A program made the translations under genes and the position numbers. Positions 32,751 to 40,350 of a DNA stretch of 64,000 bases are shown one piece after another. The notes beneath the pieces are model-generated. The model ran no database searches, had not been told where the DNA came from, and saw only the letters and a list, made by a program, of their open reading frames with translations. How positions within the stretch are numbered: position 1 is the first letter of the stretch; every line of letters starts with the position of its first letter. The DNA is from Scandinavium sp036271055 (lineage in GTDB: Bacteria; Pseudomonadota; Gammaproteobacteria; Enterobacterales; Enterobacteriaceae): NCBI RefSeq assembly GCF_036271055.1, contig NZ_DATBBJ010000099.1, positions 62,001-126,000 of the forward strand. Direction: 5' to 3'.

Positions 32751-33469
32751 GCGCGGCTCCAGCACCAGCGGGACACTTCACCGTCCAGGATGAATTCGCG
32801 GTCGTCATTCAGGTAATGGCGCAGGAAAGTAAGGCTTTGCGGCAGACCCGTTTCTTCTTCGCTGCCGCCAGACTGTGTAGTGCAGTTGAGCGTGCTTCCG
32901 GCCTCGAAAACCATCGCGCAGGCATACGCCCATGTCGACATGTTCTCGGGCAAATCGGGGTGATAAAACGGGGGCAGCGCACCGTCGAAATCCACCATCA
33001 GTACGCGCTGATAGCCTGCATGCAACAGGCTAATGACTTCACACAAACCCTGTTGAAACGTATCTTTTCCGGCGGCAAGCGACGATGAAACCACAGGCTG
33101 TTGGGCCACGATGGTCAGATTACCGACGGCGGAATTGTGTACCGAAAGAGCGAAATCCGTAGGCGAGACGGGTTGCTGTGTCGCCAGCGCTTCGAGAATG
33201 CGGTAGTTGCGTTCCAGTTCGCCGTGGCGGCTGGTGTAAAGCACGGCGTCTATCGCATGTTTGTGCAGCATCGACAGCCCACATTCCACCGCGAGTTTAC
33301 TGCCTGAGCTCAGGCGGCGGGCGGTCATCATCGGCAACGCAGTCAGTTTGGCCTGCGGCGCTATCGGGTCGATGGGGTGTGCGTGATGCGCCCAATCAAG
33401 CCATTGTGCGGTGTCGCTTAAGCCAGGCGCACGGGCCTGCCAGTCGATAAGATTCAATGCAAAATTCAT
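32747..33469 (-). CDS. apeC: KS-like chain-length factor of the aryl polyene pathway
   Basis: 240 residues, about half the size of a full ketosynthase. It keeps the thiolase-fold N-terminal half (VLYTSRHGELERNYRILEAL) but has no KS active-site Cys motif. Short KS-like proteins of this kind are the CLF partners of ApeO. First gene of the operon; the promoter should lie in 33470-33703. Confidence 0.85.
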   Translation of the reverse strand: MNFALNLIDWQARAPGLSDTAQWLDWAHHAHPIDPIAPQAKLTALPMMTARRLSSGSKLAVECGLSMLHKHAIDAVLYTSRHGELERNYRILEALATQQPVSPTDFALSVHNSAVGNLTIVAQQPVVSSSLAAGKDTFQQGLCEVISLLHAGYQRVLMVDFDGALPPFYHPDLPENMSTWAYACAMVFEAGSTLNCTTQSGGSEEETGLPQSLTFLRHYLNDDREFILDGEVSRWCWSRA

Positions 33470-33703
33470 CAGTACGAGCCTGGTCTGTCAATACGCCTAA
33501 AAGAAAGTTATGCCATTTATTATCGTTTTATTCACGCGGCAAATCGCGGCGCGACTGCTGTTTTCGTCTCTATCCTACAATGTTGTCGGCAGGCTGGCGA
33601 ATATCTGTAAGGCAGAGTGGTCTTAAATTTGGCATTAATCGTTTTGGCACATGAAACGTAACGGGATATCAAGCCAATGCAGGCCAATATCCCGAAATAA
33701 TAC

Positions 33704-34096
33704 TTACTGCTGAGTCGCGCTGGCGAGGCTAATCTGAATATCCTGATCGAGATTATGTACCCAGCGGTTATAATTCTTATGAATTTTACCGCCTTCCGCC
33801 ATCAGATTGGTGCTGCCATCATATTTGATGATGTAGCTATTAGCAGAGTATTGCACCAGAACATTGGCGGTATGGCCACGACTTTGCTGGCGACCTTTAA
33901 TTACGCCAGGGCCGGCATCGGTCATAATCCATTGGCGATTAAGACCCGCTTTTAAAATAGCATTACGCACCTGGGCTTCGGTGTGACCCGTCGCCACCTG
34001 GTTCTGGACCGTTTCAATGGGGGCAGTACGCGAGACACAGCCTGCCAGTGCGCCGACGACGGCAGCGGCGACAATCCACTTCACTAACTTTTTCAT
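33704..34096 (-). CDS. Small lipoprotein upstream of the aryl polyene operon
   Basis: 130 residues from ATG 34094-34096 (MKKLVKWIVAAAVVGALAGC): a signal peptide with lipobox ALAGC. The body is basic, with a GHTEAQVRNAILKAGLNRQW segment. Same strand as the ape operon, 234 bases upstream of apeC. Lipoproteins of this type are often the first gene near aryl polyene clusters, but a role there is inference. Confidence 0.8.
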   Translation of the reverse strand: MKKLVKWIVAAAVVGALAGCVSRTAPIETVQNQVATGHTEAQVRNAILKAGLNRQWIMTDAGPGVIKGRQQSRGHTANVLVQYSANSYIIKYDGSTNLMAEGGKIHKNYNRWVHNLDQDIQISLASATQQ

Positions 34097-34337
34097 CACA
34101 AATTCCATTAACTACGCAAAATGATGCGTGATTAAAACAAGCGTTATCCAAACCTTTTATCAACGCTCGATATATATTCACCGCATCAGCTGAAATAATC
34201 GATTATTGGTTATTTAAACGTTACCGCAAAGGTGCGGTTGTAAAAGGATAAGGGAGCAAGTGTGACGCTGCAACTGGAATATCTGTTAATGCGATGATAC
34301 GCATTAGGGTAATTAATAAGCGGTCATTTTTAATTTT

Positions 34338-34388
34338 ATTTAGGGCGCTATTTATTTCTGTTATGGATAAATAAATAGCGCCCTAAAT
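34338..34388. repeat. Perfect 19-bp inverted repeat (hairpin) after yhhT
   Basis: Arms at 34338-34356 and 34370-34388 are perfectly complementary (ATTTAGGGCGCTATTTATT and its reverse complement) with a 13-base loop. It lies six bases after the end of yhhT on the minus strand. There is no T-run directly after the stem, so it may be an RNA-stabilising or Rho-linked 3' hairpin rather than a standard terminator. Confidence 0.8.
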
Positions 34389-34394
34389 GACTCT

Positions 34395-35444
34395 TCAGCC
34401 AGGCAATCGGCTTTTCGGTCGCCCAGGTCCAAGCAAAATCGCCAGTTTGCTGCCGCCTTTGGTGGTTTCCATCCAGATTTTGCACACACTGGTGAGTGGC
34501 ACCGACAACAGCATCCCCACCGGGCCAAGCAGCCAGCCCCATACCAGTAATGAGAGGAATACCACCAGCGTCGACATCCCGAGGCGATGGCCCATCATGC
34601 GTGGCTCAACCATATTCCCCAGCACCATATGCACCGCGAGGAACAGTCCACCGACCAGCAGGCACTCATACGGGCCATTGAACAGAAACGCCTGAATCAT
34701 CGGTGGAATGGCCGAAATCACTGAACCGATGTTGGGCACATAGTTGAGCAGAAATGCCAGCACGCCCCACATCAACGCGAACTGGACGTTGAGCAACAGC
34801 AGACCCAGCCAGACGATAACGCCGGTCCACAGGCTTATCAGCGTTTTCAGCGCCAGATAATGCGACACGCCTTTTAACGCGCGGTGCAGTCCGGCGATGT
34901 GGATCTGCGGATTGACCAGCGCGAAGCGCAGTTTGTAGGGCACATGGCGCACTTCAAACAGCATAAACACGACGGTCATCACCAGCAGCACAATGCTTGC
35001 CATCGCGCCGGAAAGTTGGGCCATCATGGTGGTGGCGAACGCCATCATTTTGTCGGAATCGACGCGTTGAAGCATGCGTTCCGGCGACATATGCATGTGT
35101 AAGAACGGCATGGAATCCTGCAGCGCCAGCAGTTTGTGAGTCAGCTCCTTGTTGTATTTCGGCAGCATCGCGACAAATTCGTTGCCAGAAGCCGCCAGCA
35201 CGCCAAACAGCGCCGTGAGCACGCAAAGCATCACAAACACCACGAGCGTAATAGCAAGCGGTCTGGAGACGCCCCGGCGGATAAACCAGGTAACTAAAGG
35301 ATTGAGGACAATGGCGAAAAACAGCGCCATCAGCAACTGAACGATAATGTCAGCGGCGGCGTGGATACCCGCCAGAATGACCACCAGCGACGCCAGCTTT
35401 AACAAAATATGCAAACCCGCTTTATCTGCGGTAGATGTTGTCAT
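34395..35444 (-). CDS. yhhT: AI-2E/PerM family transporter YhhT
   Basis: 349 residues from ATG 35442-35444 (MTTSTADKAG), identical in length to E. coli YhhT. It has seven or eight membrane segments and the family C-terminus GWLLGPVGMLLSVPLTSVCKI. The transported substrate is unknown. In E. coli yhhS lies between dcrB and yhhT; here it is absent. Confidence 0.95.
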   Translation of the reverse strand: MTTSTADKAGLHILLKLASLVVILAGIHAAADIIVQLLMALFFAIVLNPLVTWFIRRGVSRPLAITLVVFVMLCVLTALFGVLAASGNEFVAMLPKYNKELTHKLLALQDSMPFLHMHMSPERMLQRVDSDKMMAFATTMMAQLSGAMASIVLLVMTVVFMLFEVRHVPYKLRFALVNPQIHIAGLHRALKGVSHYLALKTLISLWTGVIVWLGLLLLNVQFALMWGVLAFLLNYVPNIGSVISAIPPMIQAFLFNGPYECLLVGGLFLAVHMVLGNMVEPRMMGHRLGMSTLVVFLSLLVWGWLLGPVGMLLSVPLTSVCKIWMETTKGGSKLAILLGPGRPKSRLPG

Positions 35445-35530
35445 GATAATTTCCTTATGAGCTATCGGCATTAAGTGTAGTGCGTAGCGGCAGGCTGACT
35501 ATCGGACAGAAGGGGGAAAGTCGGGCTGGA

Positions 35531-35566
35531 AATAAAAAAAAGCCCCCGGTTGTGAAACCAGAGGCT
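35531..35566 (-). terminator. dcrB terminator
   Basis: On the minus strand AGCC..GGTT pairs with AACC..GGCT (35541-35566) followed by a long T-run (35532-35540 as A on the plus strand). Confidence 0.85.
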
Positions 35567-35585
35567 CTCTCGTCAGCAGGCTAAA

Positions 35586-36143
35586 TTAGTTGATGACGAT
35601 GGTATTAATGATGTTCTCTGCTTGCGCCTGCGCTTTCTGCTGATCGTCAGCAGGCAGGGTGATTTGCAGGGTCAGCAATTTACCGTCTACTTTACCCAGT
35701 ACCACAGAAGAGTACGCAGTCTGGCCTTTGGCAGAGATAACGCTGTCGAGCTGTTGCAGGCTGTGGCCCTTCAGCTCGATGGATTTGTTAGTGACGACCT
35801 GCAACTGCGGGTCACGGCTGCGCTGCTGATCTTCCAGACGGGAAGCCAGTGCCGCCAGATCTTCGTTGCTGTTGTCGCCAACAATCACAATGACGGCTTT
35901 CTGGCCTGTCGCGTCAGAGTAGACGTGCATATTGTTGGCCTGAGTGCCCAGTTTACCGCTCTGATCGGTCATATCGGCCGGGAGAGCGAAACTGAGTTTG
36001 CCATCCAGCAGGCTGACAGGCTGAGCCGCGGCGTTGCTTTCGGCAGCCGCGCCCTGCGTTGGCGCTTTGCTGTCGCTGTTGTCACAGGCCGCAAGACCCA
36101 TTACCAGCAAGCCAATTCCGGCGTATTTAACCAAATTGCGCAT
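35586..36143 (-). CDS. dcrB: Envelope lipoprotein DcrB
   Basis: 185 residues from ATG 36141-36143, chosen because GGAAG is correctly spaced; the ATG at 36149 is too close. Signal peptide MRNLVKYAGIGLLVMGLAAC has a lipobox. DcrB is an envelope lipoprotein needed in E. coli for infection by phages C1 and C6, and is linked to lipoprotein maturation. Confidence 0.95.
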   Translation of the reverse strand: MRNLVKYAGIGLLVMGLAACDNSDSKAPTQGAAAESNAAAQPVSLLDGKLSFALPADMTDQSGKLGTQANNMHVYSDATGQKAVIVIVGDNSNEDLAALASRLEDQQRSRDPQLQVVTNKSIELKGHSLQQLDSVISAKGQTAYSSVVLGKVDGKLLTLQITLPADDQQKAQAQAENIINTIVIN

Positions 36144-36216
36144 TGACATCTTCCTTTTGATAAACGGCCATTAATGGCACATTCGCTTATCTTATCACAA
36201 CCCGTTGGATGAACCT

Positions 36217-36882
36217 TTACCCCGGCTGAAAAGCGGAGATTTCAGATTTATCTGCCAATCTTTTCAACAGCATATTCAGCAAGAAGCCGTACATCGGCAG
36301 GAAGAACACCATGCTGATAAGCACCTTAAAGCTGTAATCCACCAGCGCGATTTCCACCCAGTGAGCGGCCATGAACGGGTCAGGACTACGCCAGAAGGCG
36401 ATAAAGAAGAAGGCGAGGGTATCGCTGACGTTACCGAACAGCGTGGAAGCCGTCGGGGCCAGCCACCAGCGGTGATTCTGACGCAGACGGTTAAACACGT
36501 GAACGTCGAGAATTTGCCCCAGCGCATAGGCCATAAAGCTTGCGGCGGCGATGCGGGCGACAAACAGATTGAAGTGCGTCAGCGCGGCAAAACCCTGCCA
36601 TTCGCCCATGTAGAACAGCGACGAAATGACATAGGAAATCAGCAGCGCAGGGGCCATCACCGCAAAAATGATTCTACGGGCGAGCGGCGCGCCAAAAATA
36701 CGCACGGTCAGGTCAGTCGCAAGGAAGATAAACGGAAAGCTAAACGCGCCCCAGGTGGTGTGAAAACCAAAAATGGAGACCGGCAGCTGTACCAGATAGT
36801 TACTGGAGGTGATCACCAGCAGATGAAAAAGCGAAAGCCAGAACAACGCTTTTACGCGCTGGGCTTGGGAAAACGGCGTCAT
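36217..36882 (-). CDS. yhhQ: Queuosine precursor (preQ0/preQ1) transporter
   Basis: 221 residues with about six membrane helices of the QPTR/VUT-1 family (COG1738). The TDLTVRIFGAPLARRIIF and FMAYALGQILDVHVF motifs are the family signature. It imports 7-deazaguanine precursors for tRNA queuosine synthesis. Divergent from tusA, as in E. coli. Confidence 0.94.
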   Translation of the reverse strand: MTPFSQAQRVKALFWLSLFHLLVITSSNYLVQLPVSIFGFHTTWGAFSFPFIFLATDLTVRIFGAPLARRIIFAVMAPALLISYVISSLFYMGEWQGFAALTHFNLFVARIAAASFMAYALGQILDVHVFNRLRQNHRWWLAPTASTLFGNVSDTLAFFFIAFWRSPDPFMAAHWVEIALVDYSFKVLISMVFFLPMYGFLLNMLLKRLADKSEISAFQPG

Positions 36883-37050
36883 ATTGTGACCTTTTTAGTG
36901 GTTGGGGTGAGGGAACCCAATGAAAACCGCCGCATGATACTGCGTTCTGTGCGCATTGCAACGGCTAATTTTCGCGCAATCGTTAACCTGCCTTGCGTCA
37001 CAAAATTCCAGGGGTAAACTAGGGCGGTTTTTTGACTGACTGAGTGAACC

Positions 37051-37296
37051 ATGAGCGATCTTTTTTCTGCTGCTGACCACACCCTTGATGCCATGGGCCT
37101 GCGCTGCCCGGAGCCGGTAATGATGGTCCGTAAAACCGTGCGCACCATGCCTGTGGGCGAAACGCTGCTGATTGTGGCTGATGACCCGGCAACGACGCGC
37201 GACATTCCCGGCTTCTGCCGCTTTATGGATCATGAGCTGATTGCCCAGCACACGCATTCCCTGCCTTACCGTTATCTGATCCGCAAAAACCACTGA
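37051..37296 (+). CDS. tusA: Sulfurtransferase TusA
   Basis: 81 residues with the GLRCPEPVMMVRKTVR motif, whose Cys19 carries the persulfide. It receives sulfur from IscS and passes it to TusBCD for 2-thiouridine formation in tRNA. ATG 37051 has correct length. A stem AGGGCAG/CTGCCCT at 37304-37327 follows the stop. Confidence 0.97.
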   Translation: MSDLFSAADHTLDAMGLRCPEPVMMVRKTVRTMPVGETLLIVADDPATTRDIPGFCRFMDHELIAQHTHSLPYRYLIRKNH

Positions 37297-37303
37297 TTCT
37301 CTA

Positions 37304-37327
37304 AGGGCAGAAATTGTGATCTGCCCT
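37304..37327 (+). terminator. Stem-loop after tusA
   Basis: 7-bp stem AGGGCAG (37304-37310) / CTGCCCT (37321-37327) with a 10-base loop, 8 bases after the tusA stop. No T-run follows, so termination is only probable. Confidence 0.5.
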
Positions 37328-37469
37328 GAACTCTTGTTATCAAATCCTTAAACCATCGTTTCATATTTGTGGCTTTTGTGAGGCGTCTCACCGTCGTTTT
37401 TTCTGCACCAGGCTAATTTTTAAACGCAAAACTAAAACAACGTTTTATTAAATACCCTGGAGCCGACCG

Positions 37470-38453
37470 ATGAAAATGACTGTAAGGCCATTTGTGGCCG
37501 CTTTATGCCTCTCCACTGCAACTCTCTGCTTTTCCACGTCGCTGTTAGCGCAAACCATTCGCGCTGCGGATGTCCATCCTGAAGGCTACCCGAATGTGGT
37601 GGCGGTGCAGCACATGGGTGAAAAACTCAAACAGCAAACCAACGGCGACCTCGAGATCAAAGTCTTCCCGGGCGGTGTGCTGGGCGATGAAAAACAGATG
37701 ATCGAACAAGCGCAGATGGGTGCGATCGATATGATCCGTGTGTCGATGGCGCCAGTGGCAGCGATTCTGCCGGATGTGGAAGCTTTCACCCTGCCGTACG
37801 TGTTCCGCGATGAAGATCATATGCATAAGGTTATCGACGGCGATATCGGCAAACAGATTGGCGAAAAGCTCACCAACAACCCGAAATCGAAACTGGTGTT
37901 CCTCGGCTGGATGGACTCCGGCACGCGTAACCTGATAACCAAACAGCCGGTGACGAAACCGGAAGATTTGAAAGGCATGAAAATCCGCGTACAGGGCAGT
38001 CCGGTGGCGATTGATACCCTGAAAGACATGGGCGCGAATGCCGTCGCGATGGGCGTGAGCGAAGTTTACAGCGGTATGCAGACTGGCGTTATCGACGGCG
38101 CTGAAAACAACCCGCCAACCTTTATCGCTCACAACTATATGCCTGTGGCGAAGCACTACACCCTCAGCGGTCACTTTATCACCCCGGAAATGTTGCTTTA
38201 TTCCAAAGTGAAATGGGACAAGCTGAATGCAGACCAGCAGCAAAAAATTCTGACCCTGGCCCGTGAAGCGCAGATGGAGCAGCGCCAACTGTGGAACGCG
38301 TACAACCAGCAGGCGCTGGAGAAAATGAAAGCGGGCGGCGTGCAGTTCCATGAAATCGACAAAACGTATTTCGTCCAGGCGACGGAGCCGGTGCGTAAAG
38401 CCTATGGTGAAAAGCATCAGGATCTGATGAAAGCCATCGCTGATGTTCAGTGA
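37470..38453 (+). CDS. TRAP transporter substrate-binding protein (DctP type)
   Basis: 327 residues with a signal peptide ending near LLAQT. DctP-family features: FPGGVLGDEKQMIEQAQMGAIDM and GMKIRVQGSPVAIDTLKDMGANAVAM, which carries the carboxylate-binding Arg, then EVYSGMQTGVIDGAENN. The ligand is an organic or sugar acid in the family; it cannot be named here. First gene of a three-gene TRAP operon located between tusA and zntA, where E. coli K-12 has nothing. Confidence 0.9.
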   Translation: MKMTVRPFVAALCLSTATLCFSTSLLAQTIRAADVHPEGYPNVVAVQHMGEKLKQQTNGDLEIKVFPGGVLGDEKQMIEQAQMGAIDMIRVSMAPVAAILPDVEAFTLPYVFRDEDHMHKVIDGDIGKQIGEKLTNNPKSKLVFLGWMDSGTRNLITKQPVTKPEDLKGMKIRVQGSPVAIDTLKDMGANAVAMGVSEVYSGMQTGVIDGAENNPPTFIAHNYMPVAKHYTLSGHFITPEMLLYSKVKWDKLNADQQQKILTLAREAQMEQRQLWNAYNQQALEKMKAGGVQFHEIDKTYFVQATEPVRKAYGEKHQDLMKAIADVQ

Positions 38454-38476
38454 TTTTCAAGGCGGACGGAGGACCT

Positions 38477-38986
38477 ATGTCTGAATCCTTTCCAAGATTA
38501 ATGGACAAGCTGTACATGCTGGCGATGTGGGTCGCTGGCGTGTCATTGCTGGTGATGACCATCGTCATTCCCATCGGCATTTTCTCCCGCTATGTGCTCA
38601 ACAAAGGCGAATCCTGGCCCGAGCCGGTGGCGATTCTCTGCATGGTGACGTTTACGTTTATCGGTGCGGCGGTGGGGTATCGTGCCGGGTCGCACATTGC
38701 CGTCAACATGCTGACTGACCGTTTACCCGCCGCGCTGCAACGTGCGGCGGCACGGCTGGTGGACCTGATGATGTTGCTGATCACCGGGCTGATGTTCTGG
38801 TACAGCCTCTGGCTGTGTCTCGATCTCTGGGAGCAGCCAGTGGCCGAGTTTCCACTGCTGACGTCGGGCGAAACCTATCTGCCGCTGCCGATTGGCTCGG
38901 CGGTGCTGATCCTGTTTGTGATTGAACGACTGCTGTTCGGTTCTCAAGAGAATCGCCCGGTAGTGCTCATCGGTAACCACGGTTAA
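38477..38986 (+). CDS. TRAP transporter small membrane subunit (DctQ type)
   Basis: 169 residues from ATG 38477, preceded by GGAGG. Four membrane helices and the family motif RYVLNKGESWPEPVAILCMV. The small subunit couples the binding protein to the large DctM subunit. A longer frame from 38450 overlaps the previous stop and is not used. Confidence 0.9.
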   Translation: MSESFPRLMDKLYMLAMWVAGVSLLVMTIVIPIGIFSRYVLNKGESWPEPVAILCMVTFTFIGAAVGYRAGSHIAVNMLTDRLPAALQRAAARLVDLMMLLITGLMFWYSLWLCLDLWEQPVAEFPLLTSGETYLPLPIGSAVLILFVIERLLFGSQENRPVVLIGNHG

Positions 38987-38996
38987 GGGGTGTTAA

Positions 38997-40280
38997 ATGG
39001 ACGCATTTGTACTGCTTTTCACCCTTGCGATCCTACTGGCGATTGGCATGCCGGTGGCGTTTGCCGTGGGGCTCAGCGCCGTAGCAGGCGCGTTATGGAT
39101 TGATTTACCGCTGGAAGCGCTGATGATTCAGATAACCAGCGGAGTGAACAAATTCACGTTGCTGGCGATCCCGTTCTTTATTCTCGCCGGGGCGATTATG
39201 GCGGAAGGCGGTATTGCCCGTCGTCTGGTCAATTTCGCCTATCTGTTTGTCGGTTTTATTCGCGGTGGCTTATCGCTGGTGAATATTGTGGCCTCCACCT
39301 TTTTCGGCGCGATTTCTGGGTCGTCGGTCGCGGATACCGCATCAATCGGCAGCGTGATGATCCCGGAAATGGAGAAGAAGGGCTATCCCCGCGAGTACGC
39401 AGCAGCAGTGACCGCCAGCGGCTCGGTGCAGGCGATCCTTATTCCGCCAAGCCACAACTCGGTGATTTACTCGCTGGCGGCGGGCGGCACGGTATCTATC
39501 GCCACGCTGTTTATCGCAGGTGTGCTGCCGGGGTTGCTGCTCGGCGTCAGCCTGATGGCGATGTGCCTGGCGTTTGCCCGTAAACGCGGCTATCCGAAAG
39601 GTGAGGTCATTCCGTTCAAGCAGGCGGTGAGGATTTTCTTCGATGCGCTATGGGGGCTGATGACGGTGGTCATCATTCTCGGCGGGATCCTGTCCGGTAT
39701 TTTCACCGCGACAGAATCTGCGGCGGTAGCCTGCCTTTGGGCGTTCTTTGTGACGATGTTTATCTATCGTGACTACAAATGGAACGAGTTGCCGAAGCTG
39801 ATGTATCGCACGGTCAAAACCGTCAGCATCGTGATGATCCTGATTGGCTTTGCCGCGGCGTTTGGCGCGGTGATGACCTACATGCAGCTGCCGACGCGCA
39901 TCACCGAGTTCTTCACTTCGCTCTCCAGCAACAAATACGTGATCCTGATGTACCTCAACGTCATGCTGCTGCTGATTGGCACGCTGATGGACATGGCGCC
40001 GATCATTTTGATCCTGACGCCAGTGCTGTTGCCGGTGACAAATGCGCTGGGGATCGACCCGGTACATTTCGGGATGATCATGATGGTTAACCTTGGGATC
40101 GGCCTGATCACGCCGCCGGTAGGATCGGTGCTGTTTGTCGCCAGTGCGGTGAGCAAGCAGAAGATCGAAACCGTAGTGCGGGCGATGCTGCCGTTCTACG
40201 GGATGTTGCTGGTGGTGCTGGCGATGGTGACCTATATTCCGGCGATTTCGCTTTGGTTGCCGCATATGTTGGGGATGTAA
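38997..40280 (+). CDS. TRAP transporter large permease subunit (DctM type)
   Basis: 427 residues, about twelve membrane segments. Conserved stretches GAISGSSVADTASIGSVMIPEM and ITPPVGSVLFVASAV are typical of the DctM ion-coupled permease. It is followed by a REP unit and the convergent zntA gene. Confidence 0.92.
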   Translation: MDAFVLLFTLAILLAIGMPVAFAVGLSAVAGALWIDLPLEALMIQITSGVNKFTLLAIPFFILAGAIMAEGGIARRLVNFAYLFVGFIRGGLSLVNIVASTFFGAISGSSVADTASIGSVMIPEMEKKGYPREYAAAVTASGSVQAILIPPSHNSVIYSLAAGGTVSIATLFIAGVLPGLLLGVSLMAMCLAFARKRGYPKGEVIPFKQAVRIFFDALWGLMTVVIILGGILSGIFTATESAAVACLWAFFVTMFIYRDYKWNELPKLMYRTVKTVSIVMILIGFAAAFGAVMTYMQLPTRITEFFTSLSSNKYVILMYLNVMLLLIGTLMDMAPIILILTPVLLPVTNALGIDPVHFGMIMMVNLGIGLITPPVGSVLFVASAVSKQKIETVVRAMLPFYGMLLVVLAMVTYIPAISLWLPHMLGM

Positions 40281-40290
40281 GTGTTGTCAT

Positions 40291-40320
40291 GCCGGGCGGC
40301 GCTTCGCTTGCCCGGCCTAC
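40291..40320. repeat. REP element between dctM-like gene and zntA
   Basis: GCCGGGCGGCGCTTCGCTTG then CCCGGCCTAC forms the standard REP palindrome. It lies between two convergent genes, the usual place for these elements. Confidence 0.85.
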
Positions 40321-40350
40321 GCGTCGAGAGGGTGTCCGGTGTGGCTGTCG

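Noticed and set aside
37545..38417. 290-codon minus-strand frame with His-rich content
   Set aside because: Exact antisense of the TRAP binding-protein gene, a typical codon-bias shadow.
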